Shown here in pieces: positions 34,652 through 46,000 of a DNA stretch of 64,000 nt (the first letter of the stretch is position 1; every line of letters starts with the position of its first letter). Location of the stretch: NCBI GenBank assembly GCA_964462945.1, contig CAYWZW010000015.1, forward strand, positions 1 to 64,000. The letters are read 5' to 3'. Made by a program: the position numbers and the translations under genes. Below the pieces are notes generated by a model. It saw nothing but the letters and a program-made list of their open reading frames with translations. It was not told where the DNA came from and did no database searches. This DNA is from GCA-020343675 sp964462945 (lineage in GTDB: Bacteria; Planctomycetota; Phycisphaerae; Sedimentisphaerales; Anaerobacaceae).

Positions 34652-36622
34652 ATGCGAAATCTCACATTGATGTTATGTTTGGTGACAGGCGTGTTCAGCC
34701 GCTCGGTGGCAGCGCAAGATTCTGTCTCGCAACAGGCTGCCGCATTCAAACTCATTGAGGACGCTGTAGCGAAGGGGGATATCCCGGGGGCCGTCGCGCT
34801 GGTTGCGCACCGGGGGAAGGTCATGCGAGAGGCGGCCTACGGCCTGAGCGACATTGAGAATCGTGTCCCGTTCAGCACCGATACAATCTGCTGGATCGCT
34901 TCGGTTACCAAGCCGGTGACGACGGCGGCCATCATGAAGCTGGTCGAAGAAGAGAAACTGCGGCTGGATGACCCTGTCGAGAAGTACATCCCCGAGTTCC
35001 AGACACAGCGGGACAAAGACGCCCGTCATCACGCGATCACGATCCGGCAGTTGTTGACCCACACCGCCGGGCTGCCCGGGGACCCGCCCACCCGCAAGGA
35101 CGTGTTCGACCCCGAGTGGCGGGGTAAGAGTGTGGCCGAAACCGTCGGCCCCATCGCGCAGGCGACGCTCCAGTTCACGCCCGGCGCGAAGGTCCAGTAC
35201 TCTAACGCCGGCTTCTACGTCCTGGGCCGGATCATCGAGATCGCCTCCGGCCGCCCCTACGCCGATTTTGTGAAGGAGAAGATCCTCGATCCGCTGGGGA
35301 TGAAGGAATCGTTCTACCCACGCTTCCTCGGAGCATTAGAGCCGCGGCGGATTGCCTCGGTCTATCGCCAGAGGCACGGGTCGCGGTTCCTATACTTTCG
35401 CTACGAGCCGGGCATGACCACGCGCAACGACACGCCTGACGGTGGGCTGTTCTGCACGGCGAGGGATCTGTTCAAGTTCTGCCAGATGTTCCTCGACAGC
35501 GATGGCCGGGTGTTGGCAAAGGATTCCGTCAGGCAAATGCTGCACGAACAGGCACCGGGCCGTGGCCTGGGCTGGGCGCTGGAAAACGGCGGCTTTGGGC
35601 ACGCCGGCTCCAGCGGCGCGTACGCCTGGGGCGATCCCAACACAGGTCTGATCGCTGTCCTCCTGATCCAGTATAACGATTTCCGCCGCATCCCGCGCCT
35701 GCACACGGAGTTCATCGAGGCAGTGCGCACGGCTTACCGCGCGGAATCCAAGTCGGCTGGCGTTTCCCTCTTTGCCCCGGAAGATGGGGGAACGCCTCGG
35801 GACGCCAGTCGGATCGTGGCCGTGGGGCCGGGCGAGTTCCGGGTCCGCGCCTGCGCTGAGGAAGGGCGCAGTCCGCTGACTCACGCCGTCTCTCGCGTCG
35901 ATTCGGTTTGCCGCAATGACGGTGCGAAACCTGAAGATGTCACGCTGCATGTGGACCTTTCTGACGACGGACGCCGCACCAATGCCGACAACAATCCCTT
36001 CGGCGGCATGTCCACACGCGATTTTCTGTTCATACAGCCGCCAGGCCGACCTTGGAGGCAGATCAACGGCCACGTCTCCGGCTGGGTCTGCACGGTGCGT
36101 TTCTCGGCCCCGCCCGGCGAGACCAGGGTTGGCCTAAGCCCCTGGTACACTTATGCCGACTACCTGGCTTTCGTCCAATTACTCCCGGATCACCCTCATT
36201 TGAAGAAGACACGGCTCGGCACGAGCGACGGCGGCCGGGAGCACTGGGAGTTGACCATCACCGATCCGGACGTGCCGCCTGAGAGCAAGCGGACGATCTT
36301 CTGGCACGCCCGCGAGCACGCCTACGAGACCTTCTCATCGTATGCGATGAAGGGACTCGTCTCGTATCTCTTGTCTGATGCCGCCGCCGATGTGCGCCGG
36401 CGATACCAGTTCGTACTGCACCCGATGACCAATGTGGACGGCGTCGCGCAGGGCTACGAGTATCGTGGCGGCTATGATTATCCTCAGCCTCGTGCAACCG
36501 CCACGGCGAAGCTGACGTTCGAGGCGATGGATCGGCTCCAACCGCGCTTCGCGGTCGCCTGGCATAATTGGATTGCGCCCCGTGACGTAGATTGCCTGTT
36601 TTACACGGACTCCGAGGAATGA
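34652..36622 (+). CDS. Class C beta-lactamase-type serine hydrolase fused to the N-terminal part of an M14 carboxypeptidase
   Basis: Secreted protein. I use ATG 34652 (behind GAGGA), giving signal peptide MRNLTLMLCLVTGVFSRSVA. Residues 25-360 are a serine beta-lactamase-like hydrolase with S-V-T-K in IASVTKPV, Y-S-N in VQYSNAGF, and GHAGSSG in the third-motif position. From about 380 an M14 zinc-peptidase part follows: an N-terminal beta domain, zinc motif HARE (bases 36305-36316), and the third zinc ligand His in AVAWHN (36563-36565). The frame then meets TGA at 36620. The missing catalytic end of the M14 domain continues in the same frame after that stop, so the peptidase domain is cut in two by one codon. 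Confidence 0.75.
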   Translation: MRNLTLMLCLVTGVFSRSVAAQDSVSQQAAAFKLIEDAVAKGDIPGAVALVAHRGKVMREAAYGLSDIENRVPFSTDTICWIASVTKPVTTAAIMKLVEEEKLRLDDPVEKYIPEFQTQRDKDARHHAITIRQLLTHTAGLPGDPPTRKDVFDPEWRGKSVAETVGPIAQATLQFTPGAKVQYSNAGFYVLGRIIEIASGRPYADFVKEKILDPLGMKESFYPRFLGALEPRRIASVYRQRHGSRFLYFRYEPGMTTRNDTPDGGLFCTARDLFKFCQMFLDSDGRVLAKDSVRQMLHEQAPGRGLGWALENGGFGHAGSSGAYAWGDPNTGLIAVLLIQYNDFRRIPRLHTEFIEAVRTAYRAESKSAGVSLFAPEDGGTPRDASRIVAVGPGEFRVRACAEEGRSPLTHAVSRVDSVCRNDGAKPEDVTLHVDLSDDGRRTNADNNPFGGMSTRDFLFIQPPGRPWRQINGHVSGWVCTVRFSAPPGETRVGLSPWYTYADYLAFVQLLPDHPHLKKTRLGTSDGGREHWELTITDPDVPPESKRTIFWHAREHAYETFSSYAMKGLVSYLLSDAAADVRRRYQFVLHPMTNVDGVAQGYEYRGGYDYPQPRATATAKLTFEAMDRLQPRFAVAWHNWIAPRDVDCLFYTDSEE

Positions 36623-38590
36623 CGCCCCAGCCGCCGGGCGTGGGACTTGTTCATGCAGCGGTTCCCGTTTGCGCGCGGCGTGGGCCACCGCTGGGAGAGC
36701 GAAGCGAATCCGCTCGCGAAGAACTGGTTGGGCCGCCCCTCCCTCAGTGAGAACAACGTGCATCAGTACGCGATGAAGCGCTACGGCACGCAAGTCTGGG
36801 GCTGGGAGATGCCCTGGTGGGGCCGCAGTGAGGCAGACCCCACGCAGGCCGCGAGGAAGGCCGGCGCCGACTTCGGCCGGGCGTTCGTCGCAACGCTGGA
36901 CGCCATACAGGCGGGCTCGCCCGCTGTCACGGGTGAAGAGCCTGTTGTGACCGTTCTACGTTGGGAAATGCATGATTTCGAATTACATGGCCGAAGCCAC
37001 GTGGACAACCCGTTCCGCGATGCGGCATTGGTGGGCGAGTTCACCTCACCGTCGGGCAAGAAGATCATCACCGAAGGGTTCTGCGACGGCGGCGACACGT
37101 GGCGGCTGCGCTTCACGCCGGAGGAGGAGGGCGAATGGCGTTACCTGTTGCGCGGAGAAGGTGTCGAGTTACACCAGCGAGGGCGGCTGCACTGCACCTC
37201 GCCGCGAGGCCACGGCTTCATCCGCGTCCACCCGGACAACCCATACGCCTTTGCCTATGCCGACGGCACGCCGTTCTTTCCCATGGGCGATACCTGCTAC
37301 GGCCTGCACGACGACAGTCCCATCACACCGGAACTGCGCCGCGAGTACCTCGAAACGCGCCGCCGCCAGCGGTTCAACTTCGTCCGGATGAGCATCGGGC
37401 ACAGTCACTACCGTGCACAGGCCGATCCCGTTTACTGGGCGTGGGGCGGCACACCCGGGCAGCCCGACCTGGATCGCCTCAATCCCGCGTTCTTCCAGAG
37501 CTTCGACGGTTTGCTGTGCCAAATGCAGCAGTCTGGCATGAACGCCGAGCTGCTGCTGCTGAATTTCTACCGGCTTCCCTTCACCGATACGAAACTGTGG
37601 ACGCCGGCACGGGAGCGGCTTTGGCTTCGCTACGTGATCGCCCGGTACGCCGCCTTCAGCAATATCTTTCTCTGGACCCTGGCGAACGAATACGAGACCC
37701 ATCCCAATGGGAGCTATCGTCTTGACCAGCCGGGCGATGTACAGTGGGCCAGGGCAACGGCTCGTTTGGTCAAGCAGCTCGATCCCTACCATCATCCGGT
37801 GACTGTGCATCCAGTGATCTCGTCGAGTACGAGAGGGGCGAGCCCGCGTGATCCCTACGACCCGCCGTGGCGGATCGGCGGCTTCTTCGGCGAAGGCGAT
37901 GAGCTCGACGTCCTCTCGCAGCAGACCGGGCAGGCGGGCGCCGGGGTCGTGTGGGACGAGCACCTTCAATGCTGGACGGGCGACGCCCCGGATCTGGTCG
38001 CCAGTCTCCATGCCGACCGTCGATATCGCAAGCCGGTACTCAACACCGAGAACGGCTACGAGTATCTCCGCGGACAACCCACCGAGAAGAAGCAAGTACA
38101 CCATACCGATAAGGTCCGGCATTCCGCCTGGCGGATCGTCTGTGCCGGCGGCTATTTCGGGGCGGGCTTCAACGGCACCATCGGGCATAACGACATCTGG
38201 AACCGCATCGACGTTCCGAATCGCTATACGTTCGTCGTCAAGGATGAGGGTGCGGCGGGGCAGTTGGGCCTCCTGTACGATTTTTTCACGTTGCTGCCTT
38301 TCTGGCGGATGCAGCCCTTCGACGGAGTGGAGGGAGATACGGTCGTTTCCCTGGCCGAGCCCGGCCAGGTTTACGTGGTTTACCTGCCGCAGGGCGGCAA
38401 AGTGACAGTGGACCTCTCGGCGGTGTCCGGGACGCCGACCGTGCAGTGGCTCAATCCCCGCACGGGCGCCGCCACGGACGGTGGTACGGTACAGGGCGGC
38501 GCAAAACGTACCTTCCAGGCTCCCTTTGATGGCGATGCGGTGCTTTATCTCAAGACCCGGACCACCGCGGAAGAAAGGAGACGCGAATGA
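36623..38590 (+). pseudogene. Continuation after an in-frame TGA: end of M14 domain fused to DUF5060-DUF4038 protein
   Basis: Reads on in the same frame as the preceding gene. The first 90 codons are the C-terminal part of an M14 peptidase (RAWDLFMQRFPFARGVGHRWE, NNVHQYAMKRYGTQVWGWEMPWWGR), including its expected general base Glu at 36806-36808. Without a visible boundary a DUF5060 domain follows (about 36960-37230), then a DUF4038 TIM barrel (HPDNPYAFAYADGTPFFPMGDT, LWTLANEYETHP, VLNTENGYEY) and a C-terminal beta domain (VYVVYLPQGGKVTVDL, WLNPRTG). The DUF5060-DUF4038 half is intact and could be translated on its own from TTG 36647 or ATG 36968, but it would lack a signal peptide. Broken fusion, readthrough or a single-base error are the options. 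Confidence 0.65.
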
Positions 38591-41355
38591 CACGTCAATG
38601 CAGTTTCATCAGGACAACGCCGACAACGGCGTTGAACCTGTCTCTCCTGGCACTTGTTTCTTCCTGCGGGTGGGTAGTGCACGCGCAGGCGGCGGCTTTT
38701 CCGGGGTGGGTCACGGCGGGGGCCAATCCGCAGCGGACGTCGTGGGTGCCCGAGGCCGCCCCGGGAGCGATGAAACCGATCTGGGTCAAGCCCGTCGAGG
38801 CTTATATCTCGCAGAAGGTGCAGATCATCGCGGCGTCGGGAAAACTGTTCCTTTCGACTGCGAGTGGACTGTACGTCTTTGATGCCGATACAGGCGCGGA
38901 TCTGTGGGTGTATCCCACCGAGCTTCCCCTGGGGCACTCCCCGACCTACGCCGAGGGCCGGGTCTATGTGGGCGGATTGGATCGGAAGATCCATGCCATC
39001 GACGCCGACACCGGCCAGGGGCTCTGGACGTTTAGCGCCGCGGGAGGATTCCACACGAGTCCGCTCGTGGTCGGAGGACTCGTCTATGCCGGCAGCCGCG
39101 ACGGGTACATGTACGCCGTGAATGCGAGCACCGGAAAGCTTGTGTGGAAGCATCAAACCGCCGGCCAGATCCTGCAGTCCGCCGCTTATCAGGATGGCAT
39201 CGTCTTCTTCGGTTCTCAGGACGCGCGAGCGTATGCCCTGGACGCCCGGACGGGAACGCAGGTCTGGCGTTCGGACAAGCTGCCCGGCATGGGCTGGCAC
39301 TCTTGGTGGCCCGTAATCTACAAGGACGTCGTCCTGTTCACCCGGACCGAGGTCGAAAAAGGTCTTGTGGGATTCCAGAATGAGTGGCTCTTCTCGAAGA
39401 ATAAGACCGCGAAGAACCTGCCGGGGGTCCGAGGAACAGAGCCGGGTGACTGGGCGGCCGGCGAGCCGACCGTTGATATTCGCACGAACCCCAACGGCGG
39501 CACGATCCCGGACTGGTTCGAACGGTATCCTTGGCGCCGGAGCCTGATCGTTCTGGATCGCAGGACCGGCAAAGAAGTCACCTTCGATCTGGACAGCGAT
39601 GGGACCACGGATGCCGCCCCGATGCTGTGGGCGTGGACGCATGGTGGAACGTGTTATCCCCCATTGGTCAGCGGTTACGATCATGTGATTTATTTTCGGA
39701 GCGTCACTCACGCCGTGGGCAGCAGCATCCCGGGCGCGGTGCTGGTCGGCTGGAAGTACGGCACGCCTTTCCTGAGCCTGCCGGTTTCGAACATGCCGGG
39801 ACAGAGCGGCTTCTGGCCCGGGGATGAGCCGGTGGGGATCTCGGCGGGCGGGCGCTATGTCTATTGGAACTTGTGCAACGACCGCTTTGTAGGCAGCGCG
39901 GATCTGTCCGTCGCCAATGTGGCCTTTCCCGAAACCGACGGCCGGCGACAGTGGCGGCACGTCAGCGGCGACGGGTTCAAGACGAGCACCCTGCCCGCCG
40001 GCTACAACAGCCAGGTCTCCCAGTACCTTTGGAGCGTGGGCCCTGCGAAGGTCAAGCCCATGTATTGGGCCCACGGCGATAATGTCGGGCCCACGATCTA
40101 CAACGGCAGGATGTACGTGCACCGGGGCAATGCGATCATCGCTCTCGGTCCCGAGGGCCTGGGCAGCGGCACCCCAGTGTTGCCGATAGCGCGCACCCGT
40201 CCGGGAGGAACGGCGCCCGAACCGCTGTCCGAAATGGCGCTCCGAGCACGGCTCGAGACGGAAGTCCGGACGATTCTCGACCGGGGGCATTTGCAGGCGG
40301 GTTTTGCCAAGATCGGGCTCATCGATTTCCTGGCGGTCAATCGCTTGGGCCAGCACCTGCTCCACTACTGGCACAATCCCGCGGACATGCTGGTCACGCT
40401 GTTGCGCGCCCTGCCTCACCTGCCGCCCGAAATGCAGGACCAGGTGCGCCAGTATCTCCGGGATGAATACGCCGCCTTTCCTCCTTACAAGTACGTGCAC
40501 ATTGGATTCACGGACGGAGCGCCACGAGAGCCCTTCGCGTATCCGCCCTCCACGCCCAGGATCTTTGAGCACGACTTTGGGCCGCTCGCGGCCAGTCCAT
40601 TTGCGGGCTGGAGCAAACCGCCTCATAACGTCTATGCCATGTGGAAGTACGCGCAGGCGGGTCTGGCCGACGCCGCCACGGTTCTACAGCAAGCCTCCGG
40701 CGTGATCGGCTCCACACCATCCGACAGTTATCTCCAGGCGTTCCCGCACGTCCACAACGCCTACATCGCGGGCTACGTGGGCTACGTGGAACTGGCCAAG
40801 ATGGCCGGTCGGCCCCATGCCACGCAACAGCAGGAGTTGAATCGGTTGCTTCGGCTCCGCGCGGAGACGTTCCGGTGGGACGTGCAGGCGGACACCGGCG
40901 CGGCGCAGAGCGACCAGTATTTCTATACCTTGATTACAGCCTGGAATTTTATGTTTCTGGTCCCGGAACTGGCGGATTATCTGCGCCAGAATGCCCTTTC
41001 GAAAGTCCAGGAAGCCGTGGATCGATACACGCGTATGGCGCCCTATTGGATGGCCGGGCATAACGAAGAGGTGCAGCACGAGAATGGTATCACTCCGCTC
41101 TACCAGACCCACGCACTGTTCCAAGCCAAAGCCCAGATTCTCCAAGCCCCCCGCGACGAATTGGCCAAGGTCCTGGACACGCCCGTGGTCCCCGCAGGTG
41201 ATCTCTTCTACCTCCAGAATCTTGTTGCCGCCCTCGAAGCCTCTCCGACAAGTTCAGGGCACGCGGCGCCTGCAGACCAAAACAGAGTGATTCCTGTTCT
41301 CGCTGAACGAAATGCCTTGAGTTGGTTTACGGTGAAAGAAAGGCAAAGAGAATGA
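38587..41355 (+). CDS. PQQ-like beta-propeller protein with helical C-terminal domain
   Basis: Secreted, 922 residues, overlapping the previous stop as ATGA. The signal peptide ends near VVHAQAAAFPG. The first 560 residues are a PQQ-type eight-blade propeller, with repeated motifs such as LYVFDADTGADLWVYPT, IHAIDADTGQGLWTF, MYAVNASTGKLVWKHQT and AYALDARTGTQVWRSD. The usual enzymatic PQQ ligands and Ca site are not evident, so it is more likely structural or binding. The last 350 residues are largely helical (LRARLETEVRTILDRGHLQAG, RQYLRDEYAAFPPYKYVH) and resemble an alpha-barrel without a motif I can name. The combination is uncommon. Confidence 0.7.
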   Translation: MTRQCSFIRTTPTTALNLSLLALVSSCGWVVHAQAAAFPGWVTAGANPQRTSWVPEAAPGAMKPIWVKPVEAYISQKVQIIAASGKLFLSTASGLYVFDADTGADLWVYPTELPLGHSPTYAEGRVYVGGLDRKIHAIDADTGQGLWTFSAAGGFHTSPLVVGGLVYAGSRDGYMYAVNASTGKLVWKHQTAGQILQSAAYQDGIVFFGSQDARAYALDARTGTQVWRSDKLPGMGWHSWWPVIYKDVVLFTRTEVEKGLVGFQNEWLFSKNKTAKNLPGVRGTEPGDWAAGEPTVDIRTNPNGGTIPDWFERYPWRRSLIVLDRRTGKEVTFDLDSDGTTDAAPMLWAWTHGGTCYPPLVSGYDHVIYFRSVTHAVGSSIPGAVLVGWKYGTPFLSLPVSNMPGQSGFWPGDEPVGISAGGRYVYWNLCNDRFVGSADLSVANVAFPETDGRRQWRHVSGDGFKTSTLPAGYNSQVSQYLWSVGPAKVKPMYWAHGDNVGPTIYNGRMYVHRGNAIIALGPEGLGSGTPVLPIARTRPGGTAPEPLSEMALRARLETEVRTILDRGHLQAGFAKIGLIDFLAVNRLGQHLLHYWHNPADMLVTLLRALPHLPPEMQDQVRQYLRDEYAAFPPYKYVHIGFTDGAPREPFAYPPSTPRIFEHDFGPLAASPFAGWSKPPHNVYAMWKYAQAGLADAATVLQQASGVIGSTPSDSYLQAFPHVHNAYIAGYVGYVELAKMAGRPHATQQQELNRLLRLRAETFRWDVQADTGAAQSDQYFYTLITAWNFMFLVPELADYLRQNALSKVQEAVDRYTRMAPYWMAGHNEEVQHENGITPLYQTHALFQAKAQILQAPRDELAKVLDTPVVPAGDLFYLQNLVAALEASPTSSGHAAPADQNRVIPVLAERNALSWFTVKERQRE

Positions 41356-42971
41356 ACGCCAACTCCGCTTGTCTTCTGGCGGTCCTGCTATGCCTCACGG
41401 CTGGGCCTATTGTTTCTACTGAATCCGGATCGAGCAGCTCAGCGACAGACAAGACAATACGCCCAGGTGGGGTGATGACGTATGTGGGCAAGCACAAGAC
41501 GCTGGAGTTGGTGTTCACGGCGTCGTCGGCGCCGGCCAAACCGTTCGACACCTATCTGCTCAAGATCGAGGTGTCGGACCCGGCGGGCGAGAGTTTTAGT
41601 GTGGAAGGGTTCTACGACGGGGACGGCAACGGGGGACAGACGGGGAAGGTCTGGAAGGCGCGGCTGTGTCCCTATATGGCAGGGACGTGGAGGTGGAAGA
41701 CGGTGGCCGCGGACGCGCCCGATAGCGGTCTGGCCGGGTGCAGCGGGCAGTTCACATGCGTCGAAAGCGGCGACCTGGGCGGCTTGGTGGCTCAGACACG
41801 CTACTTCAGACTCCAGGATGGCGACTACTTCTACCCCGTGGGGCACTTCCTGGACGCGCCCGGCAAGCTGCCTCTGTGGTCCTACGTGGGCGAGCAGGTT
41901 ACTGACGCACAACGGAACGCGATCATCGCTCGGCAGCGGAACTTCCATGACGCCAACAAATACATGTTCTATATGAGCAATCACTCGGATGCTTCCTGGG
42001 ACTTCAAAGAGTACGTCACGCCCTGGGTTGGGGACCATACGAGCAGCGACAAGAAGCGGATGGACCTGGCGCGCTGGAGGCTCTACGACGAATATCTACG
42101 GCAGATGAAGGACAACGGCCTGCTGGCGTATATGAGTATCTTCGAGGATGGGAAGCACGGCAATTACGGGGATCTGCCGGAGCCCGACCGAAACCGCCTG
42201 CTGCGCTATGTGATGGCCCGGACTTCGGCGTACTCGCACCTGTGGTACGTCCTGTGCTTTGAATGGCAGGAAGCGTGGACGCGGGATGAGGTGAACCGTG
42301 CCGGGACGTATCTGCAAGCTCACAACCCCTGGAAGCGGCTGATCAGCGTTCACGACTGGGCGTTCAGGCCCTGGGTGTTTTCAGATCAGGCATGGGCGGC
42401 CTATATCCCCGCCCAGTGCGGCAACGAGGAAAAGGACCTGGCCAAGCTCAATGACTACGTGACGGGCCTGCGGAGTCATTCGATCCCTGTTCTGGCCGAC
42501 GAGTTCGGCTATGAGGAAACGGACCTCATGAGAAGCAAAGTGTGGGTTGCCTTCTGCGGGGGAGCGGCGGGAGTGGGGACCGGGCACCACCTGAAGGCCT
42601 TCCAGCGCTTCCTGGCCCAGAGCCGCGTTCCCTTCCAGCGGATGGCTCCTTCGAACGCTTCAGTCGAGGGGGGCGGCGTGACCCGGTTCTGCCTGGCGGA
42701 AGCCGGGCACCACTACGTGGTTTACAGCACATCGGGATCGTTCAAGCTGACGGTGCACGGGACGGCGATGAAGGGTCATTGGCTCAATCCCCGGGACGTC
42801 GATGGGGCACTCGGCACGGCATTCAACGTCCAGGCGGGCACGAGCACGTTCACGCCTCCGGACACAAGCAAGGACTGGGTGCTATGGGTCACGGATGAGA
42901 TGGATCTGAACAGCGGCGTGACGCACCCCTCGGCGGGGGCGACGGTCGCGCAGGTGGTCGTGGGTAAATGA
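41352..42971 (+). CDS. DUF5060 plus TIM-barrel glycosidase-like protein
   Basis: Secreted, 539 residues. The ATG at 41352 overlaps the previous stop codon; the signal peptide is MNANSACLLAVLLCLTAGPI. The DUF5060 sandwich spans about residues 35-130 (VEGFYDGDGNGGQTGKVWKA is nearly identical to the segment in the 21844 gene). The barrel follows with YFRLQDGDYFYPVGHFLD, YVLCFEWQEAW (probable acid/base) and PVLADEFGYEE (probable nucleophile Glu), so both catalytic residues of a clan A hydrolase are present here. A C-terminal beta domain ends in STFTPPDTSKDWVLWV. Confidence 0.75.
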   Translation: MNANSACLLAVLLCLTAGPIVSTESGSSSSATDKTIRPGGVMTYVGKHKTLELVFTASSAPAKPFDTYLLKIEVSDPAGESFSVEGFYDGDGNGGQTGKVWKARLCPYMAGTWRWKTVAADAPDSGLAGCSGQFTCVESGDLGGLVAQTRYFRLQDGDYFYPVGHFLDAPGKLPLWSYVGEQVTDAQRNAIIARQRNFHDANKYMFYMSNHSDASWDFKEYVTPWVGDHTSSDKKRMDLARWRLYDEYLRQMKDNGLLAYMSIFEDGKHGNYGDLPEPDRNRLLRYVMARTSAYSHLWYVLCFEWQEAWTRDEVNRAGTYLQAHNPWKRLISVHDWAFRPWVFSDQAWAAYIPAQCGNEEKDLAKLNDYVTGLRSHSIPVLADEFGYEETDLMRSKVWVAFCGGAAGVGTGHHLKAFQRFLAQSRVPFQRMAPSNASVEGGGVTRFCLAEAGHHYVVYSTSGSFKLTVHGTAMKGHWLNPRDVDGALGTAFNVQAGTSTFTPPDTSKDWVLWVTDEMDLNSGVTHPSAGATVAQVVVGK

Positions 42972-43080
42972 AACTCAATCATCCTACACACGCATTGAGC
43001 TGTCCTATGTCGTTACACCATGCAATGTCTCTCCACCTGCTCCGTGTGAAACGACAAGTGATGAAAGGGGCACCGTAAAC

Positions 43081-46000
43081 ATGACCGAATCAGAGACTCG
43101 ATGCAACCACGGGATGAAATGGGTCATCAAGGTTCTGGCACTGCTGCTTCTTGCGGCCGCAGGCCCACGCGTCATGGGGGCGGATGACAATCGCGCTACT
43201 GCTTTCCAGTGGCAGAAGGCGAGCCCGGAAGATCAGGGAATGGACGGGGCCAAGCTGGAGCAGATGAGGATGTCTCTGGCTGACCACCGTACGAAAGGAC
43301 TGCTTGTCATCCGGAACGACAAGATCGTGTGCGAGTGGTACCAGCGGGGGCACGGAGCAGATAAGCAGCACTACACGGCGTCGATGGCCAAGGCGGTTGT
43401 GGGCGGCGTGTCACTGGCTGTGGCGATGAGCGACGGTCTTATCGCACTGGATGATCCTGCCGCCAAATTCGTGCCCCAGTGGAGAAGTGACCCGCGCAAG
43501 TCGAAGATCACCATTCGCCATCTTGGCTCGCACACCTCGGGCGTCGAGGATGCAGAAGCGGATGACCTGCCGCACGAGAAGCTCACCGGCTGGAAAGGCG
43601 ATTTCTGGAAGCGTCTCGACCCGCCCCGGGATCCCTTCAGCATCTCGCGCGATGCCGCACCGGTGCTCTTCGGGCCGGGCCAGAAGATGCAATACAGCAA
43701 TCCTGGCATCGCGATGCTGAGCTACTGCGTTACGGCCGCGCTGCGGGACGCCCCGCACAAAGACATTCGCACGCTGCTGCGCGAGCGGGTGATGCGGCCC
43801 ATCAGTGTGGCGGACACGGACTGGTCCATCGGCTACGGCAGGACCTATACAGTGGACGGTCTACCGTTGGTCGGCTCCTGGGGTGGCGGCGGCTACACGG
43901 CTCGGGCGGCGGCGCGCGTGGGCCGGCTCATGCTGTGTGAAGGCAACTGGGAAGGCAGACAACTGCTCAGCCGCAAGGCAGTGAGGCTCGTCACTCGGGA
44001 CGCCAGCACGCCCGGCAACTGCGGCATCGGCTGGTGGAGCAACAACGATGGCTTATACCCGGAGCTGCCAAAGGACGCATTCTGGGGCTCCGGTGCGGGC
44101 CATCAAATCCTCCTGGTCGTTCCCAGTCTGAACCTCATCGCCGTGCGCAACGGTGGGGATCTGGAAACGGTCGCCGCCGAACCGGGCCGATACCGTAATC
44201 CGGTGCGCCGGTACCTGTTTGGGCCGCTGATGGAGGCGATCACCGACCAGCGCGGCCAGAAGGTCATCGGGCATCTGATCGTTCCAGCCAAGAATCGCAC
44301 CCTGCCCCGCACCCGCGTCTCGATCCGGGAAGATCGGTGGCTTCTGAATGACGAGATGACGTATCCGGGTACAAAGGCCGAGGGACTGCTGATGAACGTG
44401 CGGATGGTCAACGCCGTCTTCGAAGATCGGAACCGGCCCAACTTCGACCCCGATTCCAACGCAGAGGAATTCATTGCCCGCCTGCCTGACTATGTGTCCC
44501 ACGGCGTTCGTGCGTTCACATTGTGCTTGCAGGGCGGCATGCCCGGTTACGAGGGCGCCATGAACTCCGCCTTCAATCCGGACGGCTCCTTGCGCGATTC
44601 CTACCTGCAGCGTGTGCGGCGGGTGCTCGAGGCCTGCGACCGCCACGGCGCGGTTGTCATCCTCGGCTGCTACTATCAGCGCCAGGACCAGGTGCTCACG
44701 AATGAGGCCGCTGTCCGCGCCGGCGTGGTCAATGTCGTGAACTGGGTCAAGGACAGCGGCTTTACCAACGTTGTCCTGGAGATTGCCAACGAGTTCGACC
44801 ACAGCGGCTTCGATCACCATTTGTTGAAGACAGCCGAGGGTATTGCGGAACTGATCGGCCTGGCGAAACAGACCTCGCCGACACTTCTGGTGTCCGCCAG
44901 CGGCCTCGGCCATGGACGGCTGCCCGACAGCGTAGCCCGAGCGAGTGACTTCCTGCTGATCCACTTCAATAGCACGCGGATCGAGGATATTCCAGCCCGC
45001 GTTGCCGCACTGAGGAAGTTCAATAAGCCAATCGTGTGCAACGAGGATGAGAAGGTAGGTAGGGAAGGTGCGAAGGCCTGCGAGCTGTGCGTGACAAATG
45101 GGGCATCGTGGGGCTTCATGCACGTGGAGGTGAATCAGCGCTTTCCGTTCACGTTCGAGGGAGCGGCGGACGACCCGCAGGTGTATGTCGCAATCAGGCA
45201 AATGACCTTGACCGATAGCAGGCGGAGATTGATCATCGAGACGGACGCGGGCGGCGATCCGGATGACGAGCAGTCGCTCGTGCGGTTTCTCCTTTACGCG
45301 AACGAGTGGGACGTTGAAGGGATCATCGCAAATCGGCCGGTGACGCGCCGCCCGGAGAACAAGAATCCGCAAGATTCCGGTCTGGGCGTCCTTCGCCGCC
45401 TGCTCGATGCCTACGGCGAATGCCGACCGAACCTTGTGCAGCACGATGCGAGCTATCCCACGAGAGAGTTTCTCGTGCAACGCACCGTGGCCGGCTACAA
45501 TGACACCGACGACGCGGTGAGACTCATTCTCTCGGCCGTGGACAAAGACGACCCGCGTCCGCTTTGGTATTCGGACTGGGGCACCGACAGCGGTGCGGCC
45601 ACCAACAACCTCAAGCGAGCCCTTGACCTGGTGCAGCGCGAGCGCGGGCCGGAGGGGTATGCCCAGTTCAAGTCGAAGCTCCGGCTCTCCTCCTCCGACA
45701 AGTTCGGCGACCACACGACGACCATTACTCCGCCGTTCAGGATTTGGGTAAACACGTTTGAGCCGCCGCTCGAGGGCAATCGCTGGTACCATCGTTTTTC
45801 CGCTCTTACCTCGCAGGCGGGCGGGTTCGACCTCGTGCGCGACGTGCTCACTGAGCACGGCCCGCTTGGCGCACTGTACCCGACGAACACCACCCACTGG
45901 GCGAAAGAGGGCGATACGATGACGTTCCTCTACTTAGTGCCCACGGGCATGAACGATCCGAACGAGCCGCTCTGGGGTTCCTGGGCCGGTCGTTACGGGC

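Noticed and set aside
36620..36622. TGA as a selenocysteine codon within the M14 domain
   Set aside because: The position is not a known catalytic or metal site, and I see no convincing selenocysteine-insertion hairpin directly after it. A nonsense change is simpler.
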